A stretch of 13,129 nt of DNA from JBAZOJ01 sp041648755 (GTDB lineage: Bacteria > Planctomycetota > B143-G9), in the NCBI GenBank assembly GCA_041648755.1, contig JBAZOJ010000081.1:1-13129 (forward strand), in the 5' to 3' direction. Below the pieces are notes generated by a model. It was not told the DNA's origin. It saw only the letters and a list, made by a program, of their open reading frames with translations, and searched no databases. The position numbers and the translations under genes were made by a program. Shown in pieces: positions 1 through 6,923 of the stretch. The number at the start of each line of letters is the position of its first letter. Positions within the stretch are counted from its first letter, which is position 1.

Positions 1-1
1 G

Positions 2-1501
2 ACGTTGGCACAGGGCAAGATGGTTTCCGCGATGGATAACGTCTCGATGCTCAAGACCGCGGCTTCCGACGCCACCCGCAAGGAAGCAATCGCCAAGGTG
101 GGCGTGGTTCAGGATGATATCATCCGCGAGCTGGAAAAACTGCTTGGTCGTCTGCCCTCGATTCTGAATGCCCTGAAGGACGGCAAGACCCCGGAGCAAA
201 TCGCTGACGAGTTCCCCGAGAAGAAGATGGAATGGTTCAAGCAGAAGCTTGAGGAATTCGCAGCCGAACAGCGCAAGGTCATCGAGATGACCCGCGAGTT
301 GGAAAAAATCCCCCAGGAGGATTGGACCGACAAAGAGAAGGAAATGCAGAAGGAACTGGAGAAGATCGAGGAGAAGTGGCAGAAGTTCTTCGAAGAGAAC
401 CGCGACGACTTCTCCAAGATCCCCTGGATGGACTTCTCGGACGGACGGCAGGTGGACGAGTTCGTCGAGATTTACGAGGCCGTTACGAAGGCCTACGAGG
501 CCATCAAGTCCAAGGGAATGGAGATAGCGGTTCCGCTGGAGCAGGCCGGTCTCGAAAAGGCCGAGAAGCTCATGCACAACATCGAGGCATGGCTCCCCGA
601 TACTCCTGACCGCGAGAAATGGTCAATGGAAGAGCCCCCTCTTCAGGACGAAATCCCAATGGCCGAGCTTCCGGAGGAACTTGAGGATATCGTTGGCGAC
701 CTTATCGAGAGCGAGGACGATATGGCCGACGACATCGAGGATATCACATCCTCCTGGAGCGATTCGGCAGATGAAGGCGCAGGCTGGGACTGCATGGACG
801 GCCCCATATCCAACAACAGCGCCAAGGGCAAGACGGGGAACCGTATGCCCAACAAGAGCGAGATCGCAGGGCGGTCCGGCGAAGGCCGCAGCGGAAAGTC
901 CTCCGGCGAGTTCGTCGAAAAGAACGCCACCGGCAAGGGCGGCCGCGAAACCCCCACGAGGCTTACGCCCGACCCGTACGAAAAGGGCGAGGTCAACGAC
1001 ACGTCTAAGGATCCCGTCAGTGGTTCCACGGGCGGCGGCAAGGTCAGCGGGCAGGGCGGTGAAGGGCTGCAAGGGCCGCCTCCTCCTGATGTCAAGAAGG
1101 AAATGGGCCGATTGGCAGGACAGCAGGCCGAGATGCTTGGGAAGGCCGAGAACCTGCTGCACGAGCTTAAGAAGCGGCATTACCCGACCAAGGATGTCGA
1201 GAAGGCCATAGCCGACCTCAAGGAGATCGAGAAAATGCTGCGTGAGGGCGCACACGGGGATATCTCCGGCAAGATGCGCGCAATCGTCGAGAAGCTGCGC
1301 GATGCGCAGAAGGTCATCGACGAACAGACCAAGATCAACCGCGAGCGCAGGCGCCAGCTTCCTGAACGTGACAGAGAGGGAATCGGCGGAGCAAGCGATG
1401 AGGAAGTCCCGCCGGATTACCGCGACCTTGTCGATGAGTACTACCGCTCGCTCGCTGAGGGCGAGGACGGGTCTTCTTCCGGGGAGAAGAACGGGAAATG
1501 A
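2..1501 (+). CDS. Conserved planctomycete-type coiled-coil/Gly-rich protein, C-terminal part (5' end outside window)
   Basis: The frame is open to the left edge, so the true start lies upstream; the TTG at position 5 is not a convincing start. About 498 residues are visible. The first 200 or so are Lys/Glu-rich and strongly helical, consistent with coiled coil. A very acidic stretch follows (about nt 660-780). Nt 812-1090 encode a Gly/Ser-rich block with the signatures GRSGEGRSG, PTRLTPDPYEKG and STGGGK. A second helical segment (nt 1090-1370) leads to a C-terminal VPPDYRDLVDEYYRSLAEG. From memory, this block and the terminal YR-x-LV-x2-YYRSL motif recur in large Planctomycetota/PVC proteins, often with N-terminal membrane helices (DUF4175-like) and near MoxR/BatA-type genes. 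Membrane attachment here is therefore inferred, since that part is not visible. No enzymatic motif is seen. The stop overlaps the next start (ATGA), implying an operon. The molecular function is unknown. Confidence 0.8.
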   Translation, partial: TLAQGKMVSAMDNVSMLKTAASDATRKEAIAKVGVVQDDIIRELEKLLGRLPSILNALKDGKTPEQIADEFPEKKMEWFKQKLEEFAAEQRKVIEMTRELEKIPQEDWTDKEKEMQKELEKIEEKWQKFFEENRDDFSKIPWMDFSDGRQVDEFVEIYEAVTKAYEAIKSKGMEIAVPLEQAGLEKAEKLMHNIEAWLPDTPDREKWSMEEPPLQDEIPMAELPEELEDIVGDLIESEDDMADDIEDITSSWSDSADEGAGWDCMDGPISNNSAKGKTGNRMPNKSEIAGRSGEGRSGKSSGEFVEKNATGKGGRETPTRLTPDPYEKGEVNDTSKDPVSGSTGGGKVSGQGGEGLQGPPPPDVKKEMGRLAGQQAEMLGKAENLLHELKKRHYPTKDVEKAIADLKEIEKMLREGAHGDISGKMRAIVEKLRDAQKVIDEQTKINRERRRQLPERDREGIGGASDEEVPPDYRDLVDEYYRSLAEGEDGSSSGEKNGK

Positions 1502-2439
1502 GCCGCAGGCCTCTGTTCTTTGCGGCAATTCTCTTCTGTGCCCTTGCGTGGAGCGTCGCGCGGGCCGAAGAGCCCGATATGCCCGCGATCCCCAAGGGTC
1601 CGCATACAACGCCTCCTCGGCTGACGGTTCACGAGGTTACAAAGCCGCCTCCCACGCCAACTCCGATTGTCGTGAGCAAGAATCTTGTGGTGAACGGCGA
1701 TTTCGAAAAGAAACGGCCGGACTATAACTCACCCACCAACTGGGATCTCGTAGACAACCTTGTCACCTTCTATGAGAAGATCGAAGGCCGTGGCAACATC
1801 ATCCGCATAGACACAACCGTTCCCAAGCAGCAGGCCCGTGATCGCTGGCAGGAAATGATCAAGTTCGGAATCAACGCTCCACCCCCTCCGCCCAAAGGCA
1901 AGTTGGAGAGCCCCGAAGGCTATGACGCTATCGGTGCCGTGGACGGCGTTCACTACTTCAGCGACCCCATTCCGATCAGGAAGGGCGCGTGGTACAAGCT
2001 TTCCCTTGACTGCATAGGCTCGGGAGACGACTTGTGCTTCCTGAAGATATTCGTCAAGGGCTATGGGATGGTCACCAAGAAGAGGAACATCCGTCAGCCC
2101 GATGGATCCGTAAAGGAAGAAACAGTTGTCGAGGAACGGCAGGTTTTCAAGTGGTATCTTGCCTGTCGTAACACGAAGCGTGAGTGGAAGCACTTCGAAG
2201 ACTGGATTCCCTGCCCGATGCCGCAGAACGTGGATAAGGTGAAGATTTGCCTCTTCCCCTACTGGCCGATCCAGGATTTCTACTTCGACAACGTGCAGCT
2301 TTTCGAGGGCAAGGATCCGCCCGCGCCTGCCAAGACGCCGGTTCCTGCCGCATCAGCTACTCCCGCGGCCTCTGCATCGCCAACGCCATCACCAACTCCC
2401 GCCCCGACTGGCACACCCGCTGCCGAAGGCGGAAAATGA
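1498..2439 (+). CDS. Exported protein with carbohydrate-binding (CBM4/9-like) jelly-roll domain and Pro/Ala/Ser/Thr tail
   Basis: 313 aa. The N-terminus is a Sec signal peptide with likely cleavage after ARA (residue 23). Residues 62-70 read NLVVNGDFE, and residues 262-267 read YFDNVQ. This pair (N-G-D-F-E early, F-D-N-V-x-L late) brackets the galactose-binding-like beta-sandwich of CBM4/9-type domains, so I infer glycan or polymer binding. The domain is about 200 residues and contains four Cys. Residues 272-313 form a low-complexity Pro/Ala/Ser/Thr tail, typical of a linker or surface stalk, with nothing attached after it. No catalytic domain is present, so the protein is a binding or structural component and not an enzyme. 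The ATG overlaps the previous stop (ATGA), with GGGGAG at 1481-1486 upstream, so translation is probably coupled to gene 1. The ligand cannot be told from sequence. Confidence 0.85.
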   Translation: MSRRPLFFAAILFCALAWSVARAEEPDMPAIPKGPHTTPPRLTVHEVTKPPPTPTPIVVSKNLVVNGDFEKKRPDYNSPTNWDLVDNLVTFYEKIEGRGNIIRIDTTVPKQQARDRWQEMIKFGINAPPPPPKGKLESPEGYDAIGAVDGVHYFSDPIPIRKGAWYKLSLDCIGSGDDLCFLKIFVKGYGMVTKKRNIRQPDGSVKEETVVEERQVFKWYLACRNTKREWKHFEDWIPCPMPQNVDKVKICLFPYWPIQDFYFDNVQLFEGKDPPAPAKTPVPAASATPAASASPTPSPTPAPTGTPAAEGGK

Positions 2440-2452
2440 TCCCGGCGGGCCG

Positions 2453-4549
2453 ATGAGACAACGACTGGTCATCCTTATGTGCTCAATGGTTCTGGCTGCC
2501 CTGCTTGCCCCGGCAAGCGATGTCAGTGCCGCGCCCGGTTGGTTCAACAAGGACTGGAAGTACCGCCGCAAAATATCCGTGTCTTTGACCGCCGCGAAGT
2601 GGAAGGATGCGCCTGCGGTATCCACCAAGTTCCTCTGCGCGGGTGCTCTGCTTCCCGAAGGCCGCGACCTGCGCGCCACCGACGCATCGGGCAAGCTCGT
2701 GAAATCCTCCGTGATTGGAGTTGGCCCCGGAGACGAGGTTCTTTGCGTGATCGAGGCGGTTCCCAACTGCGAAGAATACTACGTGTACTACGGCAACCCC
2801 AATGCACCGGCCCCGGAGGCCTTTGACCCAAAGCGCGGACTCTTGCTGGAAACCCGGCTCAGGGGTTCTGGAGATCCCAATTCCTGGGCGGATATGCAGC
2901 GCATCCTCAAGGGCTCTACCCACGTGTTTGGCCGGGACTATTGGCCCAAGGTGTTCGATGGCTACAATCCATTCGGCTTCAATGAGAACTTCGTTTCCAT
3001 TTACTCCGGATGGCTCTATGCGCCCCTTGACGGCAAATACACCTTCTGTACCGCTTCAGACGACGCATCGTTCGAGTTCATCGATGGCAAGATGGTCTGC
3101 TCCTGGCCGGGATGGCACGGTGCGTGGGACGGGCTGTTCGGGCAGTACAGCGGCACGGCTGATCTGACCAAGGGGTATCACAAATTCGAGTACTATCACG
3201 TGCAATCAACCGCCTCGACGACCTGCGTGGCCGGGTGGAAACAACCGGGGCAGGAGAAAGAAAACGTCGCACTGATTCCCGACTGGGCGTTTCCCGGACT
3301 GATTGAGGGCAGGGCGCAGCCTCAGGAAATGTTCAACGCGCCGATAAGCGTCGATTTTACGCCATTCACCTCCGCTGACTTGATGTCCGATGAATTCGCC
3401 TTCCAGATGACGCAGTTCTACCCCTTCGTGTCGTCTCAGCAGAAGATTTCGTCCTTCAAGTGGGATTTCGGCGATGGCTCGGTCTCCAGAGAGAAGAACC
3501 CCACTCATGTCTACCTCACCTGGGGAGTCTATCCGGTGACTTTGACCGTCACGGATTCCGCGGGCACGAGTGCCTCTGTCACGAACAAGGTTCAGACAAT
3601 CTACGTGTTCAAACCCAACGAGACCTCTTATCTGCTCGAAGAACAGGTGAAGAAGTTCGCTCCCTATATGAAGGACTACGATCTTCAGGCCCTGAAGGCC
3701 GATCACTTGGCTGCTCTTTGGACTTTCTTCGAACAGACCTCTGAGACGGAGTCCCTGCGCCGGGTCGCCCCTGTGCTTCTTGGAAAGATCCGAGGCGTTG
3801 CAGCCGCTAATCTGGACAGCATCGCGGAAAGGCTGGGGGATTTCCTCAGCAAGGACATGGGCAACTTTGAAGGCGCGCTGCAGGCTTTCGCCGCGCTCAG
3901 GGCGATGGACGCTCCGGCCTCCAAGGCTAAGGGGCTCATCAAGTCCGGTGACGTGTACCTGTTCTTCCTCAAGGAACCGGAGAAGGCTCGCGAATTCTAC
4001 ACGCAGGTCTTTGGAGTTATGGGCCGTTCGCAGTCTTCCGAAACCCGATTCGCCACAATTCGCCTGGGAGATGTCAGCAAGTACATGGGGAATTTTGACG
4101 ACGCACAGCAACAGTACGCCAAGGCTGAAGCTATGCTTCTTCCCAATAGAACCGGCAAGCAGGTTCTTTCCCTGCGCGGAGCGTATGCGCAGACCACGGA
4201 GTCGTACATAAAAGGGAAGAGGTTCGAGGACGCTTCCAAAGAGATCGACATGTGGGAATGGGAGTTCCCCCTTGAGAAGCTCGATGGCTATACCTCATGG
4301 CTCAGAGCGCAGGCGCACGCCGGTCTAAACAAGCCTGACCTTGCAATTGGGGAGTGCGACTCCCTCATCAAGGTTAACCCGCGATCCAACTATGCTGACA
4401 AGCTTCTGCTGATCGCTGCGGACGCCTACCAAAAGAAAGGGGACAAAGCAGGCGCAATTGCGTCTCTTAGGAAGGTAGTTGCAGACTATCCTGCTTCCCC
4501 GCTCGTGCCTGAAGCGAAATCGAGGCTTGCGAAGCTCGAAGGCAAATAG
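2453..4549 (+). CDS. Exported DUF2341-like / PA14-like / PKD / TPR multidomain protein
   Basis: 698 aa. A signal peptide has likely cleavage after VSA (residue 26). Residues 30-130 start with W-F-x3-W-x-Y-R-R-K-I, the opening signature of DUF2341-type domains. Residues 145-290 resemble a PA14 beta-barrel (YSGWLYAPLDGKYTF, then SDDASFEFIDGK), a fold often used for glycan binding. Residues 300-387 are a clear PKD domain (WDFGDGS at 337-343, then THVY and YPVTLTVTD). From about residue 445 the rest is alpha-helical with TPR-like repeats, the last ones ending A-x-L-x-L-IAADAYQKKGDKAGAI and a closing KSRLAKLEGK. TPRs usually mediate protein-protein contacts, so this protein may join a surface-binding half to a periplasmic scaffold half. 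It starts 13 bases after gene 2, without a strong Shine-Dalgarno, and is probably co-transcribed. No catalytic site is visible. The domain calls are by eye; PKD is the surest. Confidence 0.88.
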   Translation: MRQRLVILMCSMVLAALLAPASDVSAAPGWFNKDWKYRRKISVSLTAAKWKDAPAVSTKFLCAGALLPEGRDLRATDASGKLVKSSVIGVGPGDEVLCVIEAVPNCEEYYVYYGNPNAPAPEAFDPKRGLLLETRLRGSGDPNSWADMQRILKGSTHVFGRDYWPKVFDGYNPFGFNENFVSIYSGWLYAPLDGKYTFCTASDDASFEFIDGKMVCSWPGWHGAWDGLFGQYSGTADLTKGYHKFEYYHVQSTASTTCVAGWKQPGQEKENVALIPDWAFPGLIEGRAQPQEMFNAPISVDFTPFTSADLMSDEFAFQMTQFYPFVSSQQKISSFKWDFGDGSVSREKNPTHVYLTWGVYPVTLTVTDSAGTSASVTNKVQTIYVFKPNETSYLLEEQVKKFAPYMKDYDLQALKADHLAALWTFFEQTSETESLRRVAPVLLGKIRGVAAANLDSIAERLGDFLSKDMGNFEGALQAFAALRAMDAPASKAKGLIKSGDVYLFFLKEPEKAREFYTQVFGVMGRSQSSETRFATIRLGDVSKYMGNFDDAQQQYAKAEAMLLPNRTGKQVLSLRGAYAQTTESYIKGKRFEDASKEIDMWEWEFPLEKLDGYTSWLRAQAHAGLNKPDLAIGECDSLIKVNPRSNYADKLLLIAADAYQKKGDKAGAIASLRKVVADYPASPLVPEAKSRLAKLEGK

Positions 4550-4570
4550 TTCCGGGTCCGCAAAAAGACG

Positions 4571-4576
4571 TATAAT
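4571..4576 (+). promoter_or_regulatory. Possible -10 box for the HtrA-like gene
   Basis: A perfect TATAAT lies 28 bases before the chosen ATG at 4605, in the short gap after gene 3. No good -35 hexamer sits 16-18 bases upstream; the best is TTCCGG with a 15-base spacer, which is poor. If used, transcription would begin near 4583, after the ATG at 4581, which agrees with translation starting at 4605. Read-through from gene 3 is equally possible because no terminator is seen between them. Confidence 0.3.
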
Positions 4577-4594
4577 CAAAATGCGACGTTACAT

Positions 4595-4598
4595 GGAG
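4595..4598 (+). promoter_or_regulatory. Ribosome binding site fixing the start of the HtrA-like gene
   Basis: GGAG lies six bases before ATG 4605, and the protein then begins MKKIALVTAI, a textbook signal peptide. The in-frame ATGs at 4581 and 4593 and any start inside gene 3 would put charged residues ahead of the signal and lack such a site. Confidence 0.7.
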
Positions 4599-4604
4599 TT
4601 TGAA

Positions 4605-6056
4605 ATGAAGAAGATCGCGCTTGTGACGGCCATCCTCTGCGTCCTCGCCGCCCCGGCATTTGCCGCGGGCAAGAAAGAGCCTTTGCCCTTGAACGAGCTC
4701 TTTGCCAGTATCTCCAAGTGTGTGGTCTCCGTGCGTGCCGATGAGGTGCGGGACCGGGGGATTCCGCAGTCGTTCCAGTCAGGGCTGGTGCTTTCCGGGT
4801 CAAATGACGAGGCTGTCATCGTTACTTCGATGAGGCCGATCGCAATGGGCTACCAGTCGGTCAGCCTTTGCTCCGACAAGTCCAGGCTCAGCAAGAAGTG
4901 CGAGGCCAACTCCAATATCTTCATCTCCAACAATCTTCTTTACGCCAAGTTCAAGAAGCTCACCGCTGACAAGTACGGGCAGTATTCGGACCGCGAAGTG
5001 ACTATCAGCGAAGAGCCTCTTACTGTCGGTCAGAAGGTCTACGTCGTAAGATCGAACCCTAACGCCTCCCAAAAGCCGATCATCATCCCCGCAACGGTTG
5101 GCGCCCAAGTCAAGCCGAAGGGCCGGAACTACTCCCTGTATAAGCTTAACCTCTCGACTATGGCGAATCCGGGTAGTACACTCTACGGCGCTGGTGTTTT
5201 CAACAACTTCGGCGAATTGGTCGGAATAATGAACACGGATCCTACGCGGGAGGATTCAGGGCTCGAAGAGGCCTATCCCGATTTCCTGATGGCTCATCCC
5301 TCAAAGACCATTCCGGAGGGTGTAGCATCCAAAGACAAGCTCACGCGCAAGATGCTGCCAATTACCCAGCAAGGGGTGATAACCGGATACTGGTTGCCAG
5401 TTCGATTCTCTCCACTCACGAAGGCGTGGCGTGATGTTTATGACCTGGACAGCGAAGCTTTTGGCTACATCGTCAGCGCCAAGTACCCTGAGTGTTCCGG
5501 AATTGACATCCAGATCGGCGATCTCTTGATTGCCGTCGATGGCATTCAATTGGGTTCTCTTCGGGGGTTGACCGACGACTGGGACGGCGCGACATTGATG
5601 AGCGAGGTCTTCCGCAGGTACATCCCTGCCTCGCGGGGCTCCTCTCCCACCCCTAAGCTTACTCTCTTGCGCCAGAACCTGAGCGAACCCAAGGAAATCA
5701 CGGCCACCCTTCCTCAGCTCCCGAATATCCAGAACAGCGCGGGCATGTACGGCTGCGAGAAAATCGACTGCGCCTTCAGGGAGCTTGACACGCCATTCAG
5801 AATAATGCGCGACCTTCCCGACTCCGTGAGCGGGATCATCGCCGTCGGGTCAATGCAGGGAAAGATCAATATCGCCTACTTCAAGGGACTCGTAAACTCC
5901 ATCGTGAAGCAGGTCAATGGCAGGTCGTTCAACAACATTACGGAATTCCAGAAGGTGATGGAAGAAGAAATCGCCACTGGCAGGCCGCTGATGTTCCTGT
6001 GTCTCGATATCGGCAGTTTCCGTTACAAATTCGTTACCTTGGAGGTAGCACGGTGA
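4605..6056 (+). CDS. Exported HtrA/DegP-like protein with two PDZ domains, apparent pseudoprotease
   Basis: 483 aa. A signal peptide is cleaved probably after AFA (residue 20). Residues 28-230 follow the trypsin-like layout of HtrA (S1C) proteases, but each catalytic position looks altered. Where the family has TNxHV, residues 72-77 are IVTSMR with no His. Where it has DLALLKV, residues 110-116 are NLLYAKF, Asn for Asp. Where it has NPGNSGGPL, residues 188-199 are NPGSTLYGAGVF, and the matching NNFGELVGI follows at 200-208. PDZ-like segments lie at about 260-365 (AFGYIVSA, then IQIGDLLIAVDG) and 395-483 (SGIIAVGS, then VKQVNGRSF). The fold is therefore HtrA-like while proteolysis is unlikely, suggesting a peptide-binding or scaffold/chaperone role in the periplasm. 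It overlaps the next gene by four bases (GTGA). The family call rests on motif spacing, not on a profile search. Confidence 0.85.
   Translation: MKKIALVTAILCVLAAPAFAAGKKEPLPLNELFASISKCVVSVRADEVRDRGIPQSFQSGLVLSGSNDEAVIVTSMRPIAMGYQSVSLCSDKSRLSKKCEANSNIFISNNLLYAKFKKLTADKYGQYSDREVTISEEPLTVGQKVYVVRSNPNASQKPIIIPATVGAQVKPKGRNYSLYKLNLSTMANPGSTLYGAGVFNNFGELVGIMNTDPTREDSGLEEAYPDFLMAHPSKTIPEGVASKDKLTRKMLPITQQGVITGYWLPVRFSPLTKAWRDVYDLDSEAFGYIVSAKYPECSGIDIQIGDLLIAVDGIQLGSLRGLTDDWDGATLMSEVFRRYIPASRGSSPTPKLTLLRQNLSEPKEITATLPQLPNIQNSAGMYGCEKIDCAFRELDTPFRIMRDLPDSVSGIIAVGSMQGKINIAYFKGLVNSIVKQVNGRSFNNITEFQKVMEEEIATGRPLMFLCLDIGSFRYKFVTLEVAR
6041..6045 (+). promoter_or_regulatory. Ribosome binding site fixing a GTG start
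   Basis: GGAGG lies seven bases before GTG 6053, inside the end of the HtrA-like gene. It selects the GTG over the in-frame ATG at 5999, which would add 18 residues without a signal-peptide character. The GTG overlaps the upstream TGA stop, so translation is likely coupled. Confidence 0.75.
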
Positions 6057-6823
6057 AAACAAGAATTCTCGGGCTCTTGATACTGTTCAGCTTCGCGTTC
6101 TGGGCTGCCGGGTGCGGCGCCACTACCGATTCGACTGGCGATGTTCAACTGCTTAAAGCGCAAGTTGGCTCGCTGGAAGCCAGCCTCAACACTTTGGCCA
6201 AGCAGGTGAAGGACCTGCAGAACGAGAACACGAGCCTCAAGTCCTCCCTGGCCTCTCTCGTGCAGCCGAAGCCCGTCGAGGGACCGGAACTTCCGGACTT
6301 CGACAAGCTCACGGCTGACATCATCGCAAAGGTCAAGGCCGAGGTCGGAAATCAGGACTTCCCCAAGGAGCAGATCGCGCTCATCGCGAAGACTGCCGTA
6401 GCGGAAGAACTGAATGAGCGCTTCGAGAACCTTCGCCGGGAAATCGGCGAAATTGTCAAGAAGTTCATCGCCGAGGACAAGGAAAACCAGCGCCTCGAGG
6501 AAATCGAAAGGCGCGTCACAAGCATGATGCAGTTCATGGCGCAGACGCTTGGACTCGATGCAGACCAACAGACCAAGTTCAAGGCCGCCTATGTTCAGTA
6601 CTTCAAAGACAGCGTCAAGGACGAAAAGGCCGCCCGCGAGGCCCTTTTGACCACACTTGCAGGCTTCCTCACCGAAGCCCAGATGACCCAGGTGAAAGAG
6701 ATGATGGACAGGATGAACCGCGGGCCTGGCACCAACCCCCGTCCTGGCGCCAACCCCCGTGGTGGTGGGCGTGGCCAGCCGGATCAGCCGAACCAGCCTA
6801 ATCAGCCTCAACCAAATCCGTAG
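6053..6823 (+). CDS. Lipoprotein with coiled coil and Spy/CpxP-like LTxxQ region
   Basis: 256 aa, starting at GTG. A short basic N-terminus and hydrophobic stretch end in AAGC, with Cys21 as the likely lipidation site; the following Gly would favour outer-membrane sorting if E. coli rules apply. The -3 Ala is a mild departure from the usual Leu. Residues 30-65 are a heptad-like coiled coil (LKAQVGSLEASLNTLAKQV), and a second charged helical region spans about 85-160. Residues 168-172 (LDADQ) and 206-210 (LTEAQ) are two LTxxQ-type motifs about 38 residues apart, as in Spy/CpxP periplasmic chaperones and stress sensors. Residues 224-256 are a disordered Pro/Gly/Asn/Gln tail. Coupled by overlap to the HtrA-like gene, it likely works with that protein in the periplasm. 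The Spy/CpxP link is a motif-level inference. Confidence 0.87.
   Translation: MKTRILGLLILFSFAFWAAGCGATTDSTGDVQLLKAQVGSLEASLNTLAKQVKDLQNENTSLKSSLASLVQPKPVEGPELPDFDKLTADIIAKVKAEVGNQDFPKEQIALIAKTAVAEELNERFENLRREIGEIVKKFIAEDKENQRLEEIERRVTSMMQFMAQTLGLDADQQTKFKAAYVQYFKDSVKDEKAAREALLTTLAGFLTEAQMTQVKEMMDRMNRGPGTNPRPGANPRGGGRGQPDQPNQPNQPQPNP
6725..6760 (+). repeat. Two tandem 18-base repeats in the lipoprotein tail
   Basis: CCTGGCACCAACCCCCGT (6725-6742) is followed directly by the same sequence with one change (A to G, 6743-6760). They encode PGTNPR and PGANPR. The repeat keeps frame and lies in the disordered C-terminal tail, so copy-number change would only alter tail length. Confidence 0.85.
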
Positions 6824-6841
6824 TACCTGATTTGACTTTGC

Positions 6842-6874
6842 ACAAGGGGCGGCCTGGCGCCGCCCCTTTGTTTT
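6842..6874 (+). terminator. Rho-independent terminator after the lipoprotein gene
   Basis: AAGGGGCGGC (6844-6853) pairs perfectly with GCCGCCCCTT (6859-6868) around a five-base loop (CTGGC), followed by TGTTTT. It begins about 20 bases after the stop codon. The stem is ten base pairs and almost all GC, and the T-rich tail is short but present. It ends the HtrA-like/lipoprotein unit and separates it from the giant gene. Confidence 0.85.
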
Positions 6875-6923
6875 CCGGGGGTCGCATCCGCCTGAAGAGA
6901 TGTTTCCGTCCTGACGGGAGACG

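Noticed and set aside
623..1609. 328-codon reverse-strand open frame opposite gene 1
   Set aside because: It lies antisense to a well-supported coding frame, its product looks like a codon-bias shadow (Leu/Arg/Ala-rich, no domain), and it has no ribosome site or context.
3206..4111. 301-codon reverse-strand open frame opposite gene 3
   Set aside because: It runs antisense to the PKD and TPR regions, whose motifs are clear in the + frame; the reverse product has no recognisable feature.
4479..4604. Extended N-terminus of the HtrA-like protein starting inside gene 3
   Set aside because: It would put about 42 charged residues before a perfect signal peptide; the GGAG six bases before ATG 4605 decides the start.
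6023..6811. 262-codon reverse-strand open frame opposite the lipoprotein gene
   Set aside because: The + strand has a ribosome site, lipobox, coiled coil and LTxxQ motifs. The reverse product is the complement of a Lys/Glu-rich gene and is unlikely to be real.
6832..6837. TTGACT as a -35 box for the giant gene
   Set aside because: It is close to consensus, but the region 16-18 bases downstream is the GC-rich terminator stem with no -10-like sequence.
6855..6870. Sigma54-type -24/-12 element (TGGC then TTTG)
   Set aside because: The -12 GC is missing at the required spacing, and the sequence is explained by the terminator hairpin.
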